The translations under genes were made by a program, and so were the position numbers. Shown here piece by piece: positions 37,101 to 46,390 of a DNA stretch of 64,000 nt. This DNA is from Doris montereyensis (lineage: Eukaryota > Mollusca > Gastropoda > Nudibranchia > Dorididae), in NCBI GenBank assembly GCA_037039925.1, contig JAXRKP010000135.1, forward strand, positions 304,242-368,241, read 5' to 3'. Under the pieces are notes generated by a model. The model had not been told where the DNA came from, did no database searches, and saw only the letters and a program-made list of their open reading frames with translations. How positions within the stretch are numbered: position 1 is the stretch's first letter; every line of letters starts with the position of its first letter.

Positions 37101-40100
37101 GGTGGTAGTGTGTAAGTAGTTTATCCTGCAATAGTAGTTTATTTTGTGGTGGCATGAGTAGTGGTGGTAGTGTTGTAAGTAGTTTAATCTGTAAGTAGTT
37201 TAATGAGACGTGAGTAGTGTAGTGGTAGTGTTGTAAGTAGTTTAATCTGCCATGAGACGTGAGTAGTGATAGTAGTGTTGTAAGTAGTTTAATCTGCAAT
37301 GAGTAGTTTAATCTGCAATGAGAGTGGTGGTAGTGTTGTAAGTTAGTGGTGGTAGTGTTGTAAGTAGTTTAATCTGCCATGAGACGTGAGTAGTGGTGGT
37401 AGTGTTGTAAGTAGTTTAATCTGCAATGAGACGTGAGTAGTGGTGGTAGTGTTGTAAGTAGTTTAATCTGCCATGAGACGTGAGTAGTGATAGTAGTGTT
37501 GTAAGTAGTTTAATCTGCAATGAGACATGAGTAGTGGTGAGTAAGTAGTTTAATCTGCAATGAGTAGTGTTGTAGTGTTGTAAGTAGTTTAATCTGCAAT
37601 GAGACATGAGTAGTGGTGGTAGTGTTGTAAGTAGTTTAATCTGCAATGAGACATTAGTAGTGGTAGTGTTAGTGTTAATCTGCAATGAGACGTGAGTAGC
37701 AATAGTGAAGTAGTTTAATCTGCAATGAGACATGAGTAGTGGTGTGTAGTGTTGTAAGTAGTTTAATCTGCAATGAGACATGAGACATGAGTAGTAGTGT
37801 TGTAAGTAGTTTAATCTGCAATGGTGTGAGTAGTGTTGTAAGTAGTTTAATCTGCAATGAGACATTGAGAGTGGTGGTAGTGTTGTAAGTAGTTTAATCT
37901 GCAATGAGACAAGTAGTTGGTAGTGTTGTAAATAGTTTAATCTGCAATGAGACGTGAGTAGTGATAGTAGTGTTTCCAATGACATTAGTAAAGTAGTTTA
38001 ATCTGCCATGAGACGTGAGTAGTGATAGTAGTGTTGTAAGTAGTTTAATCTGCAATGAGACCATCAGGTAGTTTAATCTGCCGTGAGTAGTGGTGGTAGT
38101 GTTGTAAGTAGTTTAATCTGCAATGAGACGTTGATAGTAGTGGTGGTAGTGTTGTAAGTAGTTTAATCTGCAATGAGACATTAGTAGTGGTGGTAGTGTT
38201 GTAAGTAGTTTAATTTGCAATGAACATGAGTAGTCATGGTAGTGTTGTAAGTAGTTTAATCTGCAATGAGAAGTCTGACAGTGGTGGTAGTGTTGTAACT
38301 AGTTTAATCTGCCAATGAGATTCTCAGTAGTAAGAAATGTAGTGTTGTTGCCATTTTTGCAATGAGGACTATAACATATGGATATTTTAGTAGTCACTGT
38401 CCATATAGAATGTTGTAAGTAGTTTAATCTGCAATGAGACATTAGTAGTGGTGGTAGTGTTGTAAGGGTGCATGTCTTAATCTGCAATGAGATGTAAAGA
38501 AAGTCATTGGTAGTGTTGTAAGTAGTTTAATCTGCAATGAGATTGAGTAATCCACTGTGGTAGTGTTGTAAGTAGTTTAATCTGCTGTTATGAGACGAGA
38601 ACAAATGGTGGTATTTTCTTTAAGTTTTTAACATCTTAATTCTTTACGTAGTGTTGCACATCCAACATCTGAACAAAGACGTGAGTCAGTGAGCTGGTGA
38701 GTGTGGTGGCCATAAGTAGTTTAAGCCAGGACTCCAACAAGTCTTCTGCCCATGAGATAGTGGCAGTAGTGTTGTAAGCATTTTTAATCTGTAATGAGAC
38801 CTTTAGTAGGCCTTTGGAGGTAGTTTGTTGTAAGTAGTTTAATCTTGCAATGAGACGTGAGTAGTGGTGGTAGTGTTTGGTGTTTAATCTGCCAGACCTG
38901 CAGAGTTTTGAAGTCAAGGTGTTGAAGTTTTAATATTTTCCAATGCAAGACATTAGTCTGGTGGTAGAAAATCATCAACAGTGACAAATCAACAAAACAA
39001 CAACAGAGTAGTAGGTGGAGGAGTTGGGTTTGCAGACATTGGGGGTTTGTAGGTTCTACAGTTTTCAGGAGGAGAGTTCTACGTAATCCTTGAATTCTTT
39101 GATATATTTACATTGTTGTTTTCTTTTAATTCAGAGATCACCAGTTTGCTGGTCAAAGGGAGCAAGGGGTAAATTTCAATGAACCAGATAAAAAAGGAGG
39201 TGTAGAAGAGGAAATAAACAGGAAGGAGGAACAGAAGTGAGAAAAGGTAAAGGACACTTAATCTTCTTTCTCCATCTTTGAGTTGTTGTTTTTTCTTCTT
39301 CTTCTTCTTCTTCTTGACATTTTCTTCTTCTTCTTCTTCTTCTTCTTTTCTTCTTCTTCTTCTTCTTCTTCTTCTTCTTCTTCTTCTTTTCTTCTTCTTT
39401 TTCTTCTTCTTCTTCTTCTTCTTCTTCTTCTTCTTCTTCTTCTTCTTTTCTTCAGCTTCTTCTTCTTCTTGTGGATCTTCTTCTTCTTCTACTTCAAATC
39501 TTCACTTCTTCTTCTTCTTCTTGGACCATCTTCTTCTGGGTTCTAGGAAATCTTCTAGCAAGGGTTCTTCTTCTTATAGGAACTTCTTCTTCTTCTTCAT
39601 ACCTTTTTTCTTCTCCTTCTTCTCGGTCCTCAAAATGTCCTCCTCCTTCTCAGTCTGGTTCAAGGGTTTGAATTTTAATTTTGCCATTCGAAAGACTCTT
39701 CTTCTTCTGATCTTCTTCTTCTTCAAATCTTCTTTAGAGGACTCTAAGGGTTTTAGATGCATCTTGTCCATTATTTCTAAATTCTACAAAGAGTCCCTTT
39801 AAAATTCATTGTGACCATGCAAAGTAAAAGGGTGCATGTCTATTATGAGTAAGATCACAAAGTGGCAAAGAAATTCATTGGTCAGAATAAACAACACACT
39901 TTAAACAATCCACTGGAAAGATACATTGTGGGATTTAAAGCCAAGAGAACAGTTATTGTCAAGGTGTTTTTCTTGTCACAACCTGCAGGTTTTGGTCATC
40001 TTCAAACCTTACTTCTTTTTCTCAACAGAGTCAAAGAGTTTAAAGATTCTTCTTCTCTGTGGTGGTTTCTATCAACTTCTGAACAAGTTCAACAGAGTAA

Positions 40101-43100
40101 CACAAATTGGGAGTTTTGATGTCCCTATCTTCTTAACACCAGCCAGTCCTCTAACAACATTCTGAGTCCATTAGATCATAACAGAATTGCATTTTTAGTC
40201 TTATAATGGGGGAGGTTATTGAGAGTCCCTATGGAACAACATTGGGAGTAACCTCTTTGAGATTCCTAAACAACATTATCAGTTATTGTCCTATGTCTTT
40301 TTGTTTGTTGAGTTCTTCTTCAGACCTATAACTTTTTGAGAGTCAAGGGTTTGAATTTTCTTCTACAACCTTGTGAGAGTTCATTAGAGTCCTTAACAAC
40401 ATTTCAGTTCTTCAGAGTTTCTATAACAACATTGCTAATTCAGAGTGGGGTTCTTAACAGGTGGAGAGTCCATTTAACAGACATTAGGGGTCCCTGTTCG
40501 AAAGGAGTTCATTTAGATTATCCCTATAACAACTTTGAAGGTTGGATATAATCTATAACATTGAGAGTTTCTTCTTGAGAGTCCTAACAACATTGATTGA
40601 GAGTTTCAATGAACAAGATTGAGAGTCCCTAGAACATTGAAAGTCCCTATAACAACAAGTGAGATTCTGAGTTTCTTCTTCATTCCTTCTTCATTTCTTC
40701 TTCTTCTTATTCTTCTTCTTCTTCTTCTTGAGAGTCTCTTAACAGTATTCTTCTTCTTCTTAGAGTCCCCTTAACTTTTTCTTCTTCATTGAGAGTCTTC
40801 TTCTTCAACATCTTCTTCAGAGTCCCTATAACAAGATTGGGAGTCTTCATTTCTTGTTCTTATTTCTTCTGGGAGTCCCTCTAACAACATTGAGAGTCCC
40901 TATAACAACATTTGAGAGTTCTATATCAAATGATTGAGAGTTCATTGTTCTTGAGTCCTATAACAACATTCTTCTTCTCATTGAGAGTCTCCTATAATCA
41001 TTTCTCCATTGAGTCCCTCTAACAACATTGGGAGTTCTTTGAGAGTCCCTATAACAAAATTGAGAGTCCCTCTAACAACATTGGGAGGACATTGAGAGTC
41101 CCTATCATAGTAGAGTCCCTATAAAACATTGGGCATCCATTGAGAGTCACTATAACAACATTGGGAATCTACTTGAGAGTCCTAAGATGAATTGAGAGTC
41201 CAAAGATAACAACATTAAAGAGTCTTACTATTGGTGTCCCTTTAGTAATATAAAAACACTGAAGAGTCCATTAAGAACACTGAGAGTCCCATATAACAAC
41301 ATTGGGAGTCCCTACAACAACATTGAGAGTCCCTATAACAACATTGAGAGTCCCATTTGAGAGTCCCTATAAGAACATTGAGAGTCAACATTGAGAGTCC
41401 CTATAACAACATTGATAGTCCGTATAACAACATTGAGAGTCCCTATAACAATATTGAGAGTCCTATAACAACATTGAGAGTCCATATAACAACATTGATA
41501 GTCCTTTAACAACATTGAGAGTCCCTATAACAACATTGGGAGTTAGAGTCCCTATAACAACATTGGGAATCAATTGAGAGTCCCTATAACAACATTGGGA
41601 GTTCATTGAGATGTCCATATAACAACATTGCTAGTCGCTCTTTGAGAGTCCCTATAACAACATTGGGAGTCCATTGAGAGTCCCTATAACAACATTTATT
41701 GAGTCCCTCTAACAACATTGGGAGTCCATTGAGAGTCCCTATAACAACATTGATTGAGAGTCTATAACAAGATTGGAGTCCATTGAATGTCCATATAACA
41801 ACATTGGGAGTCGCTCTAACAACATTGAGAGTCCCTATAACAACATTGAGAGTCCCTATAACAACATTGGGAGTTCTTTGAGAGTTCCTATAAGAAAATT
41901 GAGTCCTATAACAACATTGGGAGCCCATTGAGAGTCCCTATAACAACATTGAGAGTCCCCATAATAACATTGGGCATCCATTGAGAGTCACTATAACAAC
42001 ATTGGGAATCTATTGAGAGTCCCTATAACAACATTGAGAGTCCATATAACAACATTGAGAGTCCCTATAACAATATTGGGTGTCCCTTTAGAGTATATAA
42101 AAACACTGAAGGTCCATATAACAACATTGAGAGTTCATATAACAACATTGAGAGTCCCTAAAACAACATAGAGAATTCCTATAAGAACATTGACAGTCCC
42201 TTTAACAACATTGAGAGTCCCTATAACATTGGGAATTCCATATAACAACATTGAGAGTCACTATAACAACACTGGGAGTCATTATAACAACATTGTGAGT
42301 CTCTATAACAACATTGAGAGTCACTATAACAACATTGATAGTCTTTATAACAACATTGAGAGTCACTATAACAACATTGATAGTCTTTATAACAACATTG
42401 AGAGTCACTATAACAATGTTGAGAATCACTATCACAACATTGGGAGTCATTTTAGTCATTTTAACAACATTGGGAGTCACTATAACAACATTGAAAGTCA
42501 CTATAACAGCATTGAGAGTCCTTATTACAGCATTGAGATTCCCTACTGTAACAACATTTAGAGTCCCTATAACAACATTGGGAGTCCTCACTAGAACATC
42601 GAGAGTTTTTATCAGAACATTGGCTTCAGAAGATCCCTTGTATGCTAAAGCTTCATTTCTTGAACTTTCATAGCAAAGCTATAGTGTCTTTATATCTATC
42701 TACCCATATAACATTTTTAAAAATTTTATGTAGAGGTAGTCACAACAGAGCAAAAGGATTATTTCAAACGTTTAATCAAAATGTAGTTTCATACTGATTG
42801 TCAAACGGTTTACAATTTGAAGTCTGTCTCATATTATTATTTTTAGTTTTGCATCTCCTCACAAAATTTCATGAATCCTTGTTTGAAAATCCTCTGCAAT
42901 AGCTAAATCTTATAAGGTTATCTCTTTATTTTGATGGCAGCCTTGTTGAAGTTGATCCTGACCAACAACATGGAAGGCATCTTGGAAGCCTCCAGAGTTT
43001 TCGGTAATCTGACCCGCCACAAACAGATCCGAGACTTTTTAGCACAGAACAAAGGTGAGATAAGATAAGATAATAATCTTATTGATCTCAGATGAGAAAA

Positions 43101-44113
43101 TTGACTTGGTCACATAATAATAGATAATAATTTGTATAATATTTGGCATACAAGTTTCTTTCGACAATGTTAATAGAATGACGTTGGGTTTTTTTATATC
43201 TTGTAAACCTTCTGAGAAAATTGTTTATTTTTGTAATAAAAATGCCATTTTTGCATATAAACAATGTATGTTATTTTCAAAAACTTGGTAAACATTTTTT
43301 ATTCAAAATATCTAAAACAAACTGACGTCACTCTTTAGATATTGAATGGTTTTGAGTGGTTTTATTCATAACTAAGTGAGGAGATAGATTTTGAAAATTG
43401 GGTAAAAATCCAAGATGGTGGCCATTTCCTTGGCAACCAAGGAGACTACAAACTTTTCAGTGATAGAGGATGACTGTATTTTGACAGTTACTCATATATG
43501 TACTAAAATCAAAAACCCTATTTCAAAAGTAAAAACAAATCACTTCAGGAGTCCTTCCCCCCCCCCCCATTAATATTATTCCTTGCCTCACTGTTTGTCT
43601 TTACCTTTATAGATCTATGATAGAATGAGGAAAAGCAAATTTTTATTTCTTTCCCAGTGTGTCAGGTCAAACATAATTAGGATTTGAACTATTGTCTCCA
43701 ATGTTTGAAGTCTTACAGCTTACCTCAGACCACCAGTGGCACGTTCATCGATGATGAACTTGCTTTGTGTCATCGTTTTTAGGGAACATTGTTTTGCGGT
43801 TTGATGCAGCACTGTTAAATTATCTTCAGTTGTATCTTGTTGTATTATTTCTGATTTACTGGATTTAAAAAATTTTTTTTTCAGTGGATGCCATGATGGT
43901 AACTCTGCTTGACTCGGGCAATCGTGAGCTTGTGTACATCGCATGTGGTGTTCTCATTAATTTTATGTTAGATGAAGAGAAGCGACCATTGTTAAAGCGT
44001 GAAGGCGGAGTAAAAAGTAAGTGGATGTCTGGCATAGTTTGTTGACTTTCACATCCTTAGTGTATTTATTTTACTCTCTGTCTCTGTTTGTCTGTCTCTC
44101 TCATTCTCTCTCA

Positions 44114-44184
<71 letters not shown>

Positions 44185-44262
44185 CCTCCCTCCATCCCCC
44201 CTCCCTCCCTCCCTCTCTCCCTCCCTCTCCTCTCTCTTTCTCTCTCTCTCTCTCTCCCTCTC

Positions 44263-44321
<59 letters not shown>

Positions 44322-46390
44322 CTGCTCTCTCTCTGCGCTTCCTTTTTTTCTTTTATTGTTTTTTTTTGTGTGTTTTTCTGCTTCGTTATTAAACGTATGT
44401 TTACTAGTTAAAAACAGTTAAATCTTGAACTAAGAAAATCCACACCAACTTTTTTAATGTCATGATGTAAGCACAGAGTCTTTGATCCTTGACAAAAATG
44501 CATGAAAATACTCAAAAGACTTGTTTCTGATTCTGCCTATTGTGATATATCTGACGGCATGTTAAACTGGTTCAATGGATCGTAACTAATGTTTATGTCC
44601 AAGCCAAGTCAGTCATGTTTAGATGAGTCCATGTTGTCAGTTGGGGGTTGGTGAGCGCTACTGGTAGGACCTGCTTCTTTCCTTTCACTCTTTCACATTG
44701 CTGGTTCCTTTGAATTCACCCTGAAATCACTGCATCCGGTGAACAGGGTTAATTTCAATGACACAAACCATGGTGTCGTTCGATCGAATACTGATAGCTG
44801 TTTTTTTTTCTCCCTTTCCACCCCACCCCGCCAGGCTGATTGAAGTGCTGCGAGACTTTGGCCGCGAAGACTGGCAGCTCAGTGGCTGCGTGTGCAAGGT
44901 GTTGGTCAACTACAGCTCCAAGATCCACTCCAGTGAGAACAGTTTCGGCAAGGAAGAGGCCGACGCTTTGGCGGAATTATTGGTGGAGTATTTGGGTGAG
45001 TCTTATCTTCTTCTGTTTCCTCCCTTCTCCGTCTTCTAGTTTGCTGTCGCTAAGGGTGTCTTAAATCGGGCACTCAGGGATTAAGTCAAGTATACTCCAT
45101 ACCCAGAGTCGAGTGTAAGAGAATCAAGGAATAGAGTCCTTTTTTTTCTTGGCATACATCATAGTGTGGTAGTTTGCCACTGCTTTCCACCACCACCTTT
45201 TCTTTCGTAGAGTCTGAAAAGACCTAGCCGCCCATTTCACTGCTGGGTCGACAGGAGGGCCCAAAAAATTTGCCCGGACTGGGAATCAAACTCTGGCCTC
45301 CTGGGTGAAATTCAGAAGCTCTACCGACTGAGCTACTGGTGACTCAGGGGTATGAAAGTCAACATGATTTACAAAAGAACAGAGAGTTGGTTTGATGAAG
45401 AGTGTGATTGTGGCTTTGTTTTTACTTATTTACTGTGGGCGGTTGGGGGTCCTAAGGCAGTGGCAGGTTCTGCTTCATTCCATTCACTCTTTGACATATC
45501 TTTCAGCTGGCTGTGGTCTCTTAATTCCCCGCATATGGTGGGCAGGTTAGATTTAGATGAAAGGAATGAAAAGACAGCTGTTTGGGAATGGAGGTAATGT
45601 AACATAGGGTTGGTTTCGAGCTTAAATGCCTAGATTTAGAAAGTTATAAGAATTTTTCTGAACTGGTAGTAGGATAAGAGAATAGGTTGTTAGCTGGATG
45701 GATCTTGCTTTGCCTACATGTATAATGTTTACGTTGAAGATATTTGCGGAATCTGTTTTCAAACTTTGTTTTGTTTGGGTTTTTTTTGCAGTTTAGATTT
45801 GGTCTTTTTTCATTTGGTTATTTTTCGTTAAGAGTTTGTGCTTTTGTTATGATTTTATCTGTACATCATTTTATGTAAGATACTTGATAAGGGTTTCTTT
45901 ATGGATTTCATTTTTTCTTTCCTCTTGATGTACATGAAAAAAAGGAAAGTTTTGTCTATGGCATGAAGTGAAATGGGTGATCATAATCACCTCCTGGACA
46001 TGATGCTAATCTGTCACAGATTTTTATTCCCAAACTGTTGTTGGTACCCATTTACCCAAGGAACACAATGTCGGTGTAAGCATTGCTGGGATTCCAACCC
46101 AAGATCTCATGACCCCAAGTCTGGTAACCTAAGCACTAGGCCACCGGTGCCACTTTCTGTTGTATATATTTGAAGTGAGTCATCAAAATGGTTTCATATT
46201 TTTGTTTCCTCCTAACATTTTGATTTTCCTTCACTCCTGTCTTCAAGACAAAGACCTATCCTTGAGTGAGTCGTTGTCAGAAGCCGCTGACGAAGAGATG
46301 CAGGAATATGTGGAGGATTGCTGGCACGAGGAGTTTTACCCTGTGGGCTCGCAGCTGCTGAAGAGAATCGAGTCACACTCATCCCCTTGA
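22021..46390 (+). CDS. ARMC2: ARMC2: armadillo repeat-containing protein 2, axonemal assembly factor (5' end and a central part missing)
   Basis: Family knowledge: ARMC2 has a disordered N-terminus and a C-terminal ARM-repeat domain. It is needed for axoneme assembly in sperm flagella, and its Chlamydomonas orthologue is an intraflagellar-transport adapter for radial spokes. Seen: fifteen exons in order, from RPVSGTRLSPLDH, through NNMLNVCKLVFKVSRNDKHD, LAAALRNLADLSSGRDRFL, DLIVRICFVLGNLTIKNDNA, NMEGILEASRVFGNLTRHKQ and EEKRPLLKREGGVKK, to a terminal EFYPVGSQLLKRIESH and TGA at 46388-46390. Phases agree at most joins. Exceptions: 36397 to 42941 (incompatible, so exon loss), about 23292 to 24119 (boundary uncertain), and joins beside A-runs at 25454/26221 and 44016/44835, which are one base short. 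The start codon and first exon were not found. Confidence 0.9.
23106..23292 (+). CDS. ARMC2: ARMC2 exon, disordered N-terminal region
   Basis: The acceptor ATACAG precedes PPKSVAPADLENILVPRPP, which follows LSPLDH in the same order as in vertebrates. Two donors are possible: after 23292 (GTAAAA) or after 23324 (GTTTAT). Only the second keeps phase 0 into the next exon at 24119. Confidence 0.7.
24119..24248 (+). CDS. ARMC2: ARMC2 exon, Ser/Gly/Lys-rich region
   Basis: The acceptor TTACCAG precedes SCRGVRGHKSCSPG and a low-complexity GSDTRSGSAGSRKSSAGKSS stretch. The donor ACAA then GTAGGT leaves phase 1, which fits the next exon (RTSSAGKRD across the join). Confidence 0.65.
24472..25115. mobile_element. 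Candidate MITE in an ARMC2 intron (644 bp)
   Basis: TTAGTGGTCTAAGAACATGCC minus its last base at 24472 and the inverted end at 25095-25115 (TTAGCAGTCTAAGAACACGC) agree at about 18 of 21 positions. No open reading frame or clear target duplication was seen, so superfamily is unassigned. Confidence 0.5.
25362..25454 (+). CDS. ARMC2: ARMC2 exon
   Basis: It encodes AGKRDPEEVEDVYASEIEPL and then VTEMSNLTK. The acceptor is TTTACAG and the donor AAAA then GTAAGT. It aligns with the start of the structured domain. The next join is one base short, probably in an A-run. Confidence 0.8.
26221..26396 (+). CDS. ARMC2: ARMC2 exon (one-base frameshift)
   Basis: It encodes KDCERIHQLAGQLYSALECH, then shifts frame at a C-rich spot near 26303-26316, and continues YILKIIFKLLDVDEPRVLL to RLARLILA at phase 0. 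Both halves match consecutive ARMC2 segments. The donor is GTAAGG. Confidence 0.82.
27256..27358 (+). CDS. ARMC2: ARMC2 exon
   Basis: It encodes FKVSSNNMLNVCKLVFKVSR then NDKHDSYFLEENIL, highly conserved in ARMC2. The acceptor is TTTTCAG and the donor CTGA then GTAAGT at phase 1. Confidence 0.92.
28285..29022 (+). pseudogene. Apurinic-like (EEP) endonuclease domain of the LINE, broken
   Basis: Fragments in order: GTWNVRAINGKEL then stop; ILAFTETKKK; RLLKVNIKPKGREIKLLIAY; after a frameshift, LMVLGDLNARVGNN; CENSIIDYIIVSS; IFSDHHLVIAK. These hold the expected catalytic N, E, D/N, D and DH positions of the EEP fold, but stops and shifts between 28337 and 28640 break the frame. Confidence 0.85.
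29890..30870 (+). pseudogene. Reverse transcriptase and C-terminal domain of the LINE, broken
   Basis: Visible motifs are CFIDLEKAFDT (29890-29930), VIGVRQGCILSPLLFIIFMD, LSFADD immediately followed by a TGA at 30220-30222, VNEKKTKTMLVT, then TKTKMAVYNTVYCPTLLYGS and ETWTL. FADD is the catalytic YxDD-type box. Several frame changes and the stop beside FADD preclude activity. Confidence 0.85.
31214..31386 (+). CDS. ARMC2: ARMC2 exon after the LINE-bearing intron
   Basis: It encodes LLLETIRNTDPASSCEALVY then CVGSIKFLTGNADVLKRLAR, an ARM-type helical repeat. The phase-1 entry fits the exon ending at 27358. The donor AAT then GTAAGT is phase 0. Confidence 0.9.
32551..32601 (+). CDS. ARMC2: ARMC2 exon, 51 nt
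   Basis: It encodes NRDNGKINDQYGNILVQ between TTCCCAG and CAG then GTGAGT, phase 0 at both ends. It matches the short HLLVQ segment before an ARM helix in relatives. Confidence 0.85.
32905..33150 (+). mobile_element. SINE family B copy in an ARMC2 intron
   Basis: It contains GTAAGGTGTCTGCCTCTTAA (head), CAGGTAGGTGGATCGGCACA, TAGTCCTATTGGAGACGGAT, a TGCATGTTAAAGG block and GTGTGGATGGGTACAATAAA. It abuts the 53-bp minisatellite. Confidence 0.72.
33225..34155 (+). repeat. 53-bp minisatellite in an ARMC2 intron
   Basis: The unit GTGATTGTAGCTGGTTAACT, GTGTCTACCAAGCTGGCACC, TTAGACAAAGACG repeats with truncated and joined variants. By length about 15-17 units. Confidence 0.9.
34220..34350 (+). repeat. 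Family C copy 2, ARMC2 intron
   Basis: CTTTCCTTTCACTCTTTCAA, TTGCTGTTTCCTCTTAATTC and AGAGATCACTGCAAATGGTT follow the family order. Confidence 0.6.
34414..34559 (+). CDS. ARMC2: ARMC2 exon
   Basis: It encodes LAAALRNLADLSSGRDRFLS then HKVIEGLVVLLDSYPLDGDL, ending in RIF plus two bases. A typical ARM repeat (RNLxD). The acceptor is TTCTAG and the donor TTTAG then GTGGGT. Confidence 0.92.
34705..34985 (+). mobile_element. SINE family A copy in an ARMC2 intron
   Basis: Clear head GTGGCCCAGTGGTTGGACTT, AGGTCCTAGGTTCAAATCC, CAGGTGCAAATGGGTACCAG and the 3' TTTAGAAACCGGGGTAGGC, GGTCTTGAAGGAAATTTTAT. Confidence 0.8.
35040..35247 (-). mobile_element. SINE family D copy with tRNA-like head
   Basis: The minus strand starts with AGTAGCTCAGTCAGTAGAGT (an A-box-type tRNA 5' region) followed by GAGTTTGATCCCCAG (B-box-like), then a body ending GGTAGCTAGGTCTATTCAG. 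The tRNA acceptor stem is not closed, so this is a SINE, not a tRNA gene. Confidence 0.7.
35794..35893 (+). CDS. ARMC2: ARMC2 exon
   Basis: It encodes KITLHTDCCSMLADQHSCYR then AFIKLLKKHILND. The first base completes the Ser codon from the previous exon. The donor is GAT then GTGAGT. Confidence 0.92.
36257..36397 (+). CDS. ARMC2: ARMC2 exon
   Basis: It encodes DLIVRICFVLGNLTIKNDNA, then RLKLFQEQDCVDTLLIILNK and YLDLDLQ, 47 codons, phase 0 at both ends. The LGNLT core is diagnostic of an ARM repeat. Confidence 0.93.
36780..36960 (+). repeat. AGT/AAC-rich simple repeat
   Basis: Imperfect runs of AGT, AAC and related triplets such as AGTAGTAGTAGTAGTAATA. No coding sense. Confidence 0.7.
36970..37062 (-). 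mobile_element. SINE family A 3' fragment
   Basis: AAAGTTCCCTGGAGACCC, CCGGTTTCGATAACATGAAA and TGGAATAGGTGACAGTAA are the family A 3' end in reverse order. It borders the 47-bp array. Confidence 0.55.
37085..38960 (+). repeat. 47-bp minisatellite in the ARMC2 exon-loss interval
   Basis: The unit AGTAGTGGTGGTAGTGTTGT, AAGTAGTTTAATCTGCAATG, AGACGTG repeats many times, regular to about 38600 and then degenerating with foreign patches. Long minus-strand frames here (LLTTLPPLLMSHCRLNYLQH and the like) are translation of the repeat. Confidence 0.9.
39105..39200 (+). repeat. Family C partial copy 3
   Basis: TCTTTTAATTCAGAGATCAC and GGGGTAAATTTCAATGAA are the 3' half of the family. Confidence 0.5.
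39292..39740 (+). repeat. TTC microsatellite in the ARMC2 exon-loss interval
   Basis: Long CTT/TTC runs, dense to about 39470 and broken after that by short non-repeat words. The Phe, Ser and Leu open frames here are repeat translations. Confidence 0.9.
40215..42625 (+). repeat. 21-bp satellite in the ARMC2 exon-loss interval
   Basis: The unit GAGAGTCCCTATAACAACAT plus T repeats for about 2.4 kb, with variants (GGGAGT, GAGAGTCACT). Since 21 is a multiple of 3 the array leaves open frames on both strands (IESHYNN and NVVIGTL repeats); these are not treated as genes. Confidence 0.92.
42941..43054 (+). CDS. ARMC2: ARMC2 exon after the satellite zone
   Basis: It encodes LLKLILTNNMEGILEASRVF then GNLTRHKQIRDFLAQNK. 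It enters at phase 1, which cannot join the phase-0 end at 36397. The donor is AAAG then GTGAGA. Confidence 0.92.
43885..44016 (+). CDS. ARMC2: ARMC2 exon
   Basis: It encodes VDAMMVTLLDSGNRELVYIA then CGVLINFMLDEEKRPLLKRE and GGVK. The acceptor is TTTTTCAG. The donor GTAAGT follows five A's; a sixth would fit the next exon (KKLIEVL). Confidence 0.92.
44090..44335 (+). repeat. ARMC2: CT microsatellite in an ARMC2 intron
   Basis: CT run with CCCTCC interruptions, starting about 75 bases after the exon ending at 44016. Confidence 0.93.
44640..44765 (+). repeat. Family C copy 4, ARMC2 intron
   Basis: CTACTGGTAGGACCTGCTTC, TTTCCTTTCACTCTTTCACA, TTTGAATTCACCCTGAAATC and GGGTTAATTTCAATGAC give a complete copy just before an exon. 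Confidence 0.65.
44835..44995 (+). CDS. ARMC2: ARMC2 exon
   Basis: It encodes LIEVLRDFGREDWQLSGCVC then KVLVNYSSKIHSSENSFGKE and ADALAELLVEYL. The LRDFGxxDWQL block is highly conserved. It is more GC-rich than its surroundings. The donor is GTGAGT. Confidence 0.93.
45140..45341 (-). mobile_element. SINE family D copy with tRNA-like head
   Basis: Same layout as the copy at 35040-35247: AGTAGCTCAGTCGGTAGAGC, CAGAGTTTGATTCCCAGTCC, then GGGCCCTCCTGTCGACCCAG and GGCGGCTAGGTCTTTTCAG. Confidence 0.75.
45430..45575 (+). repeat. Family C copy 5, ARMC2 intron
   Basis: GGCGGTTGGGGGTCCTAAGG, TCCATTCACTCTTTGACATA, TCTTAATTCCCCGCATATGG and GGGCAGGTTAGATTTAGATG; more diverged than the others. Confidence 0.55.
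45970..46155 (-). mobile_element. SINE family A copy in the last ARMC2 intron
   Basis: It contains GTTGGTACCCATTTACCC, AAGGAACACAATGTCGG, GCATTGCTGGGATTCCAACC (inverse B-box) and CTAAGCACTAGGCCACCGGT. The 3' end of the element is truncated. Confidence 0.72.
46248..46390 (+). CDS. ARMC2: ARMC2 last exon with stop
   Basis: It encodes DKDLSLSESLSEAADEEMQE then YVEDCWHEEFYPVGSQLLKR and IESHSSP with TGA at 46388. The HEEFYPVxxQLLKRI ending matches the ARMC2 C-terminus. Confidence 0.92.

Noticed and set aside
37416..37985. 189-residue minus-strand frame of repeated NYLQHY-type units
   Set aside because: Translation of the 47-bp minisatellite.
33225..42625. CRISPR-like appearance of the arrays
   Set aside because: Units are head to tail without unique spacers of constant size, and the context is animal DNA.
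42190..42673. Heptad-repeat frames on both strands
   Set aside because: Direct result of the 21-bp satellite length; both strands are equally open, which argues against coding.
45285..45341. tRNA gene on the minus strand (A-box and B-box-like sequences)
   Set aside because: No closing acceptor stem, a second diverged copy at 35190-35247, and a shared SINE body behind both heads.
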